In this document: piece after piece, positions 53,860 to 61,899 of the stretch | Numbering within the stretch: position 1 is the first letter of the stretch | Layout: each line of letters opens with the position of its first letter | Assembly (NCBI GenBank): GCA_031556725.1 | Contig: JAVBSL010000022.1 | Span: 1 to 64,000 of the forward strand | Source of the DNA: UBA935 sp031556725 | Lineage (GTDB): Bacteria; Bacillota; Clostridia; Lachnospirales; Lachnospiraceae | Reading direction: 5' to 3' | Length of the DNA stretch: 64,000 nt | Position numbers and translations under genes: made by a program | The notes under the pieces: generated by a model | Database searches by the model: none | What the model saw: the letters and a program-made list of their open reading frames with translations, nothing else | Told to the model about the DNA's origin: nothing

Positions 53860-55224
53860 CTATTTGCCCATTGCAAAGTTTACAGTATCCTGTGCTACGC
53901 CTAATTCGTTGTTGATATCTGCACCTGAAACAATATTGGTAATAGCGGTTGCTACTGCATCTCTTGCCTCATAGAAGTATACACCGGTGTTGCAAGCCGG
54001 AATCTTTCCTGCGAAATCAACGATTTTTTCATATACGGTATCATTGCTGAAAAAGACACTTTCTTCGCCATACATTGCACACTGTCCGGCCGGTAAGTAG
54101 CAAGCAATCGCTCCGGTTTCCAGAATACTTTCATAGAATTCCACACTGCCGCCGAAGGTACTTCCCAGGAAGTCCGCTGCTAATTCTACGTTTTGACAAT
54201 TGCCGGTAACTGCCCAACTGGAGCCGCCCTGGTTAGCATAGTTGGTTGCGGTAGCTGCGGTAGCTAATTTAGGCATATTGGTTACTGCCCAGTTACCTGA
54301 CTGATCGGCTGCTGCCTGGATAGAAGCCATGATCCAGCATCCGTTGATGGTGCCTGCTACGGTAGAGTTATTAATCGAACCGATATACTGATCCCAGTCA
54401 TTTACTTCGATAAGTACGCCTGCTTTTACCATTTCTGCATAGGTTTCCATTACTTCTTTTAAAACAGCATTGTCGGTAATAACCGCATCACCGTTTTCAT
54501 CAAAGAAGCTGCCGCCGGCTGACTGTAACATCATAACGATAACGTCTGACTCACCGCCTACACAGGAAAGTAAGGGTTTGCCGGTTTTTTCCAATACAAC
54601 TTTACCTTTTTCAAGGTATTCACTCCAGGAAATATTTTCAAAATCTGATACGGTATATCCTGCTTCTGCCAGGATATCGCTGCGATAGCAGGCAATAACT
54701 GCACCATTGTCAAAAGGTACACCGTAGTTTTTACCGCTTACAGTTGAGAAACCAACTTTACCTGCGGAAAATTGTGAATAATCAATACCGGTATTGGTCA
54801 AATCAACAAATGCATCAGGATAGCTGATAACGTTTTTCTGGAAAGCGCCGTCCTGCATTAAGATAATATCCGGTAATGTGCTTAAGTTTCCGCTGGTTGC
54901 TGCGGTGGTTAATTTGGTCTGAACGTCGGCCCAGGGGGTTTCTACTACTTCCAGCTCAAAGTTAGGATGGCTTACGCCATAAATGGCTGCTGCTTTTTCC
55001 ATCGCGTTGATGTTAAAAGAAGGATCCCAGCACCATACGGTTAATTTCTGTACGCCTTCTGTCTCAGCTGCCGGCGCAGCTGCAGTTTCGGTTTTTGCTG
55101 CCTCGGTTGTTTTGTTTTCAGTTGTTGCGGCACTTCCACTTGTGGCTTTATCGCTGCTGCCGCATGCGGTCAGGGATGCAATCATTGCCACGGTCATAAA
55201 TACTGCCAATAGTTTCTTTTTCAT
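53860..55224 (-). CDS. Extracellular sugar-binding lipoprotein of ABC importer 2
   Basis: A 454-aa binding protein with lipobox SLTAC at about residue 21 and an alanine/threonine/glutamate-rich linker. A binding domain starts LTVWCWDPSFNINAMEKAAA. This opening closely resembles that of the sensor-linked protein at 59024-60313 (TIWAWDENFNIQAANMA), so the two are paralogues likely to bind related ligands. AAGGAGG precedes the ATG. It is the first gene of importer operon 2. Confidence 0.93.
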   Translation of the reverse strand: MKKKLLAVFMTVAMIASLTACGSSDKATSGSAATTENKTTEAAKTETAAAPAAETEGVQKLTVWCWDPSFNINAMEKAAAIYGVSHPNFELEVVETPWADVQTKLTTAATSGNLSTLPDIILMQDGAFQKNVISYPDAFVDLTNTGIDYSQFSAGKVGFSTVSGKNYGVPFDNGAVIACYRSDILAEAGYTVSDFENISWSEYLEKGKVVLEKTGKPLLSCVGGESDVIVMMLQSAGGSFFDENGDAVITDNAVLKEVMETYAEMVKAGVLIEVNDWDQYIGSINNSTVAGTINGCWIMASIQAAADQSGNWAVTNMPKLATAATATNYANQGGSSWAVTGNCQNVELAADFLGSTFGGSVEFYESILETGAIACYLPAGQCAMYGEESVFFSNDTVYEKIVDFAGKIPACNTGVYFYEARDAVATAITNIVSGADINNELGVAQDTVNFAMGK

Positions 55225-55430
55225 AAATCAAAATACCTCCTTATTGTACCCGGTTTTTCCGGCTGTCTTGTTATGACCTTACTTTACCATGGCAAAAGAA
55301 AAACCCGATAATAGATAGTTCACCTTGATTTGCACTATTTTCATGCAACCGGTAATATCTTTTATCGGGTTCTTTGGATTATTTTTAGGTATTTGGATTA
55401 TTTTCGGAGGGCAGGGGTAGGGGGCTGTGA
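55225..55430 (-). other. Upstream region of ABC importer 2
   Basis: Non-coding. It contains a 10-bp inverted repeat, AACCCGATAA (55302-55311) and its complement (55362-55371), about 75-145 bp upstream of the binding-protein start. This could be the binding region of the adjacent AraC-type regulator or a weak terminator. The rest up to element B is featureless and G/T-rich. Confidence 0.4.
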
Positions 55431-55723
55431 GGAAGGATACTCCGGCAAGGCAACCCGGGGATAAGCATAGCGCCTCACCACGGCTCAGAAAAAGCGGCTG
55501 CCCCTCAACCATAAAATATCACAGAAGATGCCTTAAGCGACCCGGAGCTGAGACCAGGCAAAATGGAGTTCCCCTGAACGAGATTTTGTCGGCTATGGGC
55601 TCAGCGGAGTGCTTTTGAGCGCAGCATCTGACGTGAATTTTATGGTTGAGGGGCAGCCGCTTTTTCTGAGCCGTGGTGAGGCGCTATGCTTATCCCCGGG
55701 TTGCCTTGCCGGAGTATCCTTCC
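55431..55723. repeat. Long inverted-repeat element B: perfect 87-bp arms around a conserved core hairpin
   Basis: Arms 55431-55517 and 55637-55723 are exact complements over 87 bp. The 119-nt core folds with AGATGC (55526-55531) against GCATCT (55624-55629) and GCTGAG (55547-55552) against CTCAGC (55600-55605). At the apex, GGCAAAAT (55557-55564) pairs with ATTTTGTC (55583-55590) around GGA-GTTC-CCCT-GAAC-GAG. The right arm ends 3 bases before the stop codon of the - strand kinase gene at 55727. Arm sequences are unrelated to those of element A, but the core hairpin is the same design with compensating base changes. Confidence 0.92.
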
Positions 55724-55726
55724 CTT

Positions 55727-57493
55727 CTACTTTATTGGCTCTGCGATATCCTTGATGGGTATTTTGATGGTGATGGTGGTGCCGTCGGCTTTTTTGCTTT
55801 CGATGTGGAGGCCGTACTCGACTCCATATATGATCTTAATCCGTTCGTCTACGTTTTTGATACCAATGCCGGTAAAATGTTCTCTGGTTTCATGTTTGGT
55901 AAGCATCTGGTCTACCTGGCTCTGTTCCATACCGATGCCGTCATCAGCAATTTCGATAATAAGGAGGTCAGCATTTCGATGGGCAAAAACATGGATACGG
56001 CCTCGGCGTTCCTGAGGAAAAGCATGAAAGAAGGCATTTTCGATAAAAGGTTGGAGAATCAGTTTGGGAAGCATACAGGCTTCACAGTCTTCCTGAATAT
56101 AAAACTCTACCTGCACCTTATCCCCATAACGTTTTTGGTTAATCAGGCAATAGTTCTTCACATTGATGATTTCTTGTTCTAAAGAGATGAATTCGTCTAC
56201 GTTGCTTATTGTATTGCGCAGCAAGGCAATAAAAGCATCGATTGCGGCGGTGGCTTCTCCGGCATTGCCTTGGAGGATCATCCATTTGATACTGGCCAGG
56301 GTGTTGTAGATATAGTGGGGATTTATCTGCATCTGGAGGGCATGGAGTTCGGCGGATCGCTTGTCCTTTTCGGTTTCCATGATCTTTTCAATATAGCGAT
56401 TCAGGTCGGTAATCATTTCATTATAGGTTTGGGAGAGTTCCTTGATTTCGGTGGTTCCTTCCAGTTCGATTAATTGGTTGGAAATTCCGTTCTTTTGGCT
56501 TCCCATGGCATCAGCCAGCTTATAAAGGGGTCTGGTCTGGCGGCGCACCAGAATAAAAATAACGCTGATGATTACAGCAGTAATCAAGGCTACCAACAAT
56601 ATGTTTAAGATCAGATCATATCTGACAAAAAAGGCTTTGGCCGGGTTCAACAAACCAACAATGGTTAAATTGGTATTGGTAAACTGTCTGACCAAACCCA
56701 TCTGGTTGGCTTCCAATACCATCTGTTCCAACTCCGCTCCCTGCTCTTTACCTAATTCCAGATAGATGCTGTTATTGGTGGATACCACCTCTTTATCCTG
56801 ATTGAGAACGATAATATCACCGGTACCTGATACAAAATAATCATATTTCTTCCGCATATCGGCTTCTTTCATAATCAGGTAGGTATAGCCGATGATAGCA
56901 CCATCAGCTTTATTCTGAATGGTTCGGCACCATATCACTACCGGTTCATTCTGGGCTGAATCGGTAAAACCATAAGGCACATACTGACAAATCAATTCGC
57001 CTTTGCGTGATGCGGCCTTCTGGGTAAAATCCATTGCTTCTATTTCGTCCAAAGATGCGTTCAGGCGGTCAGCCCGGCCACACATATAGCTTTTGCCATT
57101 CATACCGGCAATCAAAAGCGTCAGATTATCATACTCTTTTATCTTCATCTGATTCACCTGCTTCTGCATGGCATAAATCGCTCCCAGTTCTTCCGCCGTA
57201 CTGACCTGTTCACCGGTCAGGAAAGCTGCCAGCTTCTCACTGCTTTCCACATCTGCACTAATCTCTGCCACATCCACATAAAACTGATAAAAAGCATCTT
57301 CGATCTGGCTGAATATCTTGGTTTGGGAGTCGGCAAAGACATCCACAAAAATATCCTGCGACATTTTCATATTAAGGGAAAACAAACATAACGCCAAAAA
57401 CAAACTGCCAATCACCGAAGTAAGGGCCAGTTTAAAAAAGAGACTGTTAAAGTATTTGTTCTTTATTTCTTGATAATTGATTTTCTTCGCCAT
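55727..57493 (-). CDS. YesM-type sensor histidine kinase
   Basis: A 588-aa membrane kinase. Helix 1 at about 20-40, an extracellular sensor region, helix 2 at about 290-312 (LILNILLVALITAVIISVIF), HAMP, then the histidine motif QMQINPHYIYNTLASI and ATPase motifs NAFFHAFP and GIGIKNVDERI. No clear ribosome site precedes the ATG. The gene overlaps the end of its response-regulator gene by 31 bp, so translation is probably coupled. It is the last gene of the binding protein-regulator-kinase operon and is followed directly by element B. Confidence 0.93.
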   Translation of the reverse strand: MAKKINYQEIKNKYFNSLFFKLALTSVIGSLFLALCLFSLNMKMSQDIFVDVFADSQTKIFSQIEDAFYQFYVDVAEISADVESSEKLAAFLTGEQVSTAEELGAIYAMQKQVNQMKIKEYDNLTLLIAGMNGKSYMCGRADRLNASLDEIEAMDFTQKAASRKGELICQYVPYGFTDSAQNEPVVIWCRTIQNKADGAIIGYTYLIMKEADMRKKYDYFVSGTGDIIVLNQDKEVVSTNNSIYLELGKEQGAELEQMVLEANQMGLVRQFTNTNLTIVGLLNPAKAFFVRYDLILNILLVALITAVIISVIFILVRRQTRPLYKLADAMGSQKNGISNQLIELEGTTEIKELSQTYNEMITDLNRYIEKIMETEKDKRSAELHALQMQINPHYIYNTLASIKWMILQGNAGEATAAIDAFIALLRNTISNVDEFISLEQEIINVKNYCLINQKRYGDKVQVEFYIQEDCEACMLPKLILQPFIENAFFHAFPQERRGRIHVFAHRNADLLIIEIADDGIGMEQSQVDQMLTKHETREHFTGIGIKNVDERIKIIYGVEYGLHIESKKADGTTITIKIPIKDIAEPIK

Positions 57494-58998
57494 TGTGATG
57501 GAGTTCTACCTTTACTGTTTTTAAATACCCGGCAAAAATAGCTGTGGTCGGAATATCCCACCATTTCGCTGATCTGGGCAATGGAATGAGGGGTGTTGTT
57601 CAATAAATCACAAGCCCGTTCAATCCGAATATTGTTAAGATAACCGGAAAATCCTTCTGCCACCTGCTGATTAAAATAGGTGGAAAGATAATTGTAATTA
57701 TAATTGAATTGCCTGGCCAATTGAACCAGCTCCAAATTTTCCGCATAATGCTCCCGGATATATTGGCATATCTCGGCAATATTCTTTTCTTTATTAAAAT
57801 TAGCTTTGCTTTCACTGGTCAGTTCTTCTACGATTCCACCGAATATCTGTCTGAAGGTTTCGGCATAGATACAGTTATCAATCTCCTGAAAATACTCCGT
57901 TTTCTTCCGGCTCTGGCCATGATCTTCTTTTTCCCATTCCACCAGAAAATTATAAAGCAGATTCTTGGTTACATTCTTCAAAAGATATTCTTCGGTCTGA
58001 TTCCGGCAAAGATTTTCCACATGGTCACCGAGTAAGTTAAGAGCTGCGGAAAAATCCTGAAATTTTAAAAAACCGGCGTATTTCTCATAATCAAACTTTT
58101 CCGGCGGTGCCGAAGTTTTCAGCTTCTCTTCCCGGCAGATTGCCTCCTCCTTATGATAAAACCTGGCTCCCGTATAGGAAATAAGATTTTCATACCGCTC
58201 TTTACATTTTTCCAGCTCGGTAAAGCTTTGACCATATATCCAGAAAGTGGAGGGATCATACTCTTTCACCCGGGCAATTCCGTCCAAAACCTCCTGCCAC
58301 ATCCGGTCTTCATCCTTAATCCGGTAATTTAACAGAACACAGCAGATTTCTTCCTTAATCCAAAGTACTCTGGCCACATATTCATTCTTTGCCTCAAAGT
58401 AATTTTCCAGACTGCGGCGGATTTCATGCTCCCGTTCTCTATAACCACCGCACAGGATTCCCAAATTAGCACCCAAAAACCGGAATCTGGTATGGGGAAA
58501 TGCCATTCGAAAACTATCCTCGGTAATACCTGCCTCGTATCCGCCAAGCAATCGATTTAATTTATCCGGCATGGACAGTTCTTTGTCCTTGATCAACTGC
58601 AGGTTCGGTATGGTCTTTACTGTTTTGATCAGTACCTCCAATAAAGACTCCGGTGTCAGTGAGGGCTTCAAGATATAGTCGGTGGCACCATTTAACAAAG
58701 CCTGCTTTACGTACTCGAATTTATCATAGCTGCTTAAAATAATTATTTTTATCTTCGGATATCTTTGCTGCATGGCTGCTGAAAAAGCAATCCCATCCAT
58801 TACCGGCATGACAATATCCACCAGTACGATGTCCGGCCGCAATTCCTCCACCATCAAAAGCCCATCCTCCCCGTTTGAGGCTTCTCCGACGATCTTAAAC
58901 CCTTCGGTCTCCCATTCGATCATATGCTTAATGCCCTGCCGCATTACATATTCATCGTCCAAAACCAGCAGTTTGCAATATACTCTATCCTCCTGCAC
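57463..58998 (-). CDS. YesN-type response regulator (receiver + AraC DNA-binding)
   Basis: A 511-aa regulator. Receiver domain at the N-terminus: LVLDDEYVMRQG, phosphoacceptor IVLVDIVMPVMDG, and TDYILKPSL. The C-terminal AraC domain has LVQLARQFNYNYNYLSTYFNQ and IAQISEMVGYSDHSYFCRVFK. I chose the GTG at 58998, which has AAAGGAGGG six bases upstream; the longer frame overlaps the binding-protein gene and lacks homology. It lies 25 bp after that gene. Confidence 0.92.
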   Translation of the reverse strand: MQEDRVYCKLLVLDDEYVMRQGIKHMIEWETEGFKIVGEASNGEDGLLMVEELRPDIVLVDIVMPVMDGIAFSAAMQQRYPKIKIIILSSYDKFEYVKQALLNGATDYILKPSLTPESLLEVLIKTVKTIPNLQLIKDKELSMPDKLNRLLGGYEAGITEDSFRMAFPHTRFRFLGANLGILCGGYREREHEIRRSLENYFEAKNEYVARVLWIKEEICCVLLNYRIKDEDRMWQEVLDGIARVKEYDPSTFWIYGQSFTELEKCKERYENLISYTGARFYHKEEAICREEKLKTSAPPEKFDYEKYAGFLKFQDFSAALNLLGDHVENLCRNQTEEYLLKNVTKNLLYNFLVEWEKEDHGQSRKKTEYFQEIDNCIYAETFRQIFGGIVEELTSESKANFNKEKNIAEICQYIREHYAENLELVQLARQFNYNYNYLSTYFNQQVAEGFSGYLNNIRIERACDLLNNTPHSIAQISEMVGYSDHSYFCRVFKNSKGRTPSQWRRKSIIKK

Positions 58999-59023
58999 AA
59001 AAAACCCTCCTTTATGCTCCCTG

Positions 59024-60313
59024 TCAATTCGCATCCTGCAGATACAGTTTCTGATATTCCCGCAGGGTTTCTTTAATGTCCCCACCGGCCAAAATCGCCT
59101 GGATAGCCTCTGCCACATACCCCTCTATGCCATAAGTATCAGCTCCATAGTTAACCGTAGGAATCTCATATGTCCATTCAATAAAATCCGAAAAAATCCT
59201 TTGACCGCCATAAAAATCCACGCCTTTTTGATAATTCTCACTATCCTCTGCGCTGCGCAAGGTACTTACCAGATTAATCGCTTCCACCAGTTGATTGATT
59301 AAATCCTTATCCAAAACAAAGGTTTCTTTTAAAAACTGTTTTGCCTGGGCTTTGTGTCTGCTGTTCTCCATCACATACCAGCCGCTGCCGCCCACCGATG
59401 AAGCATTCTGCGAACCGGTCTGATCGGTCATTGCCGGCAGTCTGGTTACCCGCCATAAACCGCTTTGCTCTTCGTTTTCCAGAATGGTGGAAGATATCCA
59501 TGCTCCGGAAACCACACTGGCTACCTGGCCTGACTGGAATGTGCCGATGAACTGGCTCCAGTCACTAATGGGCCTGGCGATTTCCGCCTCCACAATGTCC
59601 ATATATACACCAATGGCACCCTCCAGGGCCTGGTTATTGGCAATATACACTTCACCATTTTTATCACAATACCACTTTCCCGCACTTTGAAGCATCATCC
59701 TGATAATCGGCAAATCACTGGGATTCAAAGCCAGCATATCCTTACCGGTAGCCCTTTTTACCGCCTTACCGATGGCAATGTACTCCTCCCAGGTAAGATT
59801 TTCCATGTCTTCTTCCCGGTAGCCTGCTGCCTCAATATAATCCACCCGATAGAACAATCCCACTACCCCGCTGTCAAAAGGCACACCGTAAATCTTGCCA
59901 TTAATCTGATTGATGCCCATTTTATAAGAAGCAAAGTCATCATCATGGACAATCTCACTTAAGTCGGCAAATTCTTCTTCATAGCTCTTCAAAAAATGCT
60001 GGATACGATAATCCTCGACTAATACAATGTCCGGCAGAAGGTTATCGGCTCCCGATACAATAGCTGATTTTAGTCTTGCCACTGCTTCCTCCTGAGACAT
60101 GGATACCACTTCGATCCTGGCATCCTCATGAGTCTGCTGATATTTTTCAATGGCCATGTTGGCAGCCTGAATATTAAAATTTTCATCCCATGCCCAGATT
60201 GTCATGATATCTTCCCTATTTATATAGCTTTCGCTCTCATTAGCTATTGTCGCATTTCCACAGCCGGAGAGAAAAAATATCACTATCAAAACTCCCATAA
60301 CCTTAAACTTCAT
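59024..60313 (-). CDS. Solute-binding lipoprotein linked to a two-component system
   Basis: A 429-aa family-1 binding protein with lipobox FLSGC near residue 18 and a domain opening MTIWAWDENFNIQAANMAIEKY. It is clearly paralogous to the importer-2 binding protein at 53860-55224. No permease follows; the next genes are a YesN regulator and a YesM kinase, so it probably acts as the sensor's ligand receptor. Start at 60313 (MKFKVMG) with AGGAAGG about 9 bases upstream. That site lies inside a terminator-like hairpin. Confidence 0.9.
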   Translation of the reverse strand: MKFKVMGVLIVIFFLSGCGNATIANESESYINREDIMTIWAWDENFNIQAANMAIEKYQQTHEDARIEVVSMSQEEAVARLKSAIVSGADNLLPDIVLVEDYRIQHFLKSYEEEFADLSEIVHDDDFASYKMGINQINGKIYGVPFDSGVVGLFYRVDYIEAAGYREEDMENLTWEEYIAIGKAVKRATGKDMLALNPSDLPIIRMMLQSAGKWYCDKNGEVYIANNQALEGAIGVYMDIVEAEIARPISDWSQFIGTFQSGQVASVVSGAWISSTILENEEQSGLWRVTRLPAMTDQTGSQNASSVGGSGWYVMENSRHKAQAKQFLKETFVLDKDLINQLVEAINLVSTLRSAEDSENYQKGVDFYGGQRIFSDFIEWTYEIPTVNYGADTYGIEGYVAEAIQAILAGGDIKETLREYQKLYLQDAN

Positions 60314-60319
60314 AATAAA

Positions 60320-60369
60320 AAACCTTCCTGTCAAAAGTATTCTATCAATACTTTATCATAAGAAGGTTT
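60320..60369 (-). terminator. Terminator-like hairpin between gltX and the sensor operon, covering the ribosome site
   Basis: On the - strand AAACCTTC (60362-60369) pairs with GAAGGTTT (60320-60327). A second stem, AAAGTATT with AATACTTT (60334-60341 and 60347-60354), is nested inside. The outer stem is followed by a T-rich tract just before the binding-protein ATG, and its 3' arm includes the GGAAGG ribosome site. It could end gltX transcription, control access to the next gene, or both. Confidence 0.6.
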
Positions 60370-60422
60370 CTTCGCATATGAAATTATTTATATTTATTTG
60401 GAGTTTTTTCAGATTCTATCTA

Positions 60423-61877
60423 TTACTTCTCCAACAATCTTATTCCTTCCCTGATTCGGGCAAGAGATTCTTCTTTTCCCAGTATTTCCATAACTTCTGT
60501 TGCTCCTGCAGGGGTCATCTGCTTGCCGGAAACTGCTGTCCGAATGGGCCACATCACATAGCCGTTCTTGCACTCTTTCTGCTCTACAAACTTGACTATT
60601 GTTTCATATAGGGCATCATTGCTGTAATCGGTCTGAGCTTCCAGTATGGGTAATATCTCCTGCAGTACTTCCAGCGCGCTTTCCCCGGTGGTTTTCATTT
60701 TCTTATGGGTATACATCTCGGTATCATACTCCGGCAATACTTCAAAGAAATCAATTAAATCAGGAATGTCGGAACATAGCTCTATTCTGGTTTTCACCAT
60801 TTCAGCAATTTTTTTATAGTCCACATCTTTGGTAATCGTCTGCTTGATTACCGGCAAAGCCATTTCATAAAAAGGCTCAAACTCCATGGCCTTTATATAT
60901 TCTCCATTCATCCACTTTAATTTACCCACGTCAAATACCGCCGGAGACTTGGAAATGCGGTGATAGTCAAATTGTTTGATCAGTTCTTCCATGGTAAAGA
61001 TTTCTTCGTTGCTTTCCGGACTCCAGCCTAAGAGAGCAATATAATTCACGATTGCCTCCGGCAAAAATCCCTGTTCCAACAAATCCTCAAAGGAAGAGTG
61101 ACCGCTTCGCTTGCTTAATTTCTTATGCTCTTCATTGGTAATCAGCGGAAGGTGCACATAGGTCGGCACTTCCCATCCGAAAGCCTGATATAGGCGGTTA
61201 TATTTTGGTGAAGATGATAAATATTCATTTCCCCGCACTACATGAGTGATTTCCATCAGATGGTCATCTACCACATTGGCAAAATTATAGGTGGGGTATC
61301 CATCGGACTTGATCAGGATCATATCATCCAGTTCGCTGTTATCTACGGTAATATCGCCATATAATTCATCATGAAAGGTGGTGGTTCCGGTCTGCGGATT
61401 GTTCTGGCGGATTACATAGGGGGTACCTGCTGCCAGTTTTTCTGCCACCTCTTCTTTAGAAAGACTCAGGCAGTGTTTGTCATAAATGCTGATTTCCTTA
61501 CCTTCCACAATTTCTGTTTTCAGCGTTTCCAGCCGCTCTTTGTCACAAAAACAATAGTAAGCCTCGCCCTTATCAATAAGCTCTCTGGCATATTTTAAAT
61601 AAATCCCCTGAGCCTGCCGCTCACTTTGCACATAAGGTCCGTAGCCCTTATCCTTGTCCGGTCCTTCATCATATAAGATGCCTGCTCTTTCCAGGGTGCG
61701 GTAGATGATTTCCACTGCCCCTTCCACAAATCGTTCCCGGTCGGTATCCTCTATTCTAATCAGGAAATCTCCCTGATCATGTTTGGCGATTAAATACTCA
61801 TACAATGCCGAACGTAAATTACCTACGTGCATCCTTCCGGTAGGGCTTGGGGCAAATCTGGTTCTGATCTTACTCAT
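60423..61877 (-). CDS. gltX: Glutamyl-tRNA synthetase
   Basis: A 484-aa class I aminoacyl-tRNA synthetase. The HIGH-type motif is in FAPSPTGRMHVGNLRSA and the KMSKS-type motif is KLSKRSGHSSF. RIEDTDRERF and GYPTYNFANVVDDH lie between them. The C-terminal anticodon-binding region follows. Whether it is discriminating or also charges tRNA-Gln is not decided by the sequence alone. AAAGGAT precedes the ATG. It starts 22 bp after the hybrid-kinase gene on the same strand. Confidence 0.96.
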   Translation of the reverse strand: MSKIRTRFAPSPTGRMHVGNLRSALYEYLIAKHDQGDFLIRIEDTDRERFVEGAVEIIYRTLERAGILYDEGPDKDKGYGPYVQSERQAQGIYLKYARELIDKGEAYYCFCDKERLETLKTEIVEGKEISIYDKHCLSLSKEEVAEKLAAGTPYVIRQNNPQTGTTTFHDELYGDITVDNSELDDMILIKSDGYPTYNFANVVDDHLMEITHVVRGNEYLSSSPKYNRLYQAFGWEVPTYVHLPLITNEEHKKLSKRSGHSSFEDLLEQGFLPEAIVNYIALLGWSPESNEEIFTMEELIKQFDYHRISKSPAVFDVGKLKWMNGEYIKAMEFEPFYEMALPVIKQTITKDVDYKKIAEMVKTRIELCSDIPDLIDFFEVLPEYDTEMYTHKKMKTTGESALEVLQEILPILEAQTDYSNDALYETIVKFVEQKECKNGYVMWPIRTAVSGKQMTPAGATEVMEILGKEESLARIREGIRLLEK

Positions 61878-61899
61878 TTCTAGTCTATCCTTTCGTTGT

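Noticed and set aside
55431..55723. Element B as a simple rho-independent terminator
   Set aside because: The 87-bp perfect arms, 119-nt core and shared apex with element A go far beyond a terminator, although it may also stop transcription.
41374..55723. Elements A and B as two spacers or repeats of a CRISPR array
   Set aside because: There are no regularly spaced direct repeats and no cas genes; the two loci are 14 kb apart.
55427..56182. Open frames inside and next to element B
   Set aside because: They arise from the inverted repeat and from the antisense strand of the kinase gene; no domain or ribosome site supports them.
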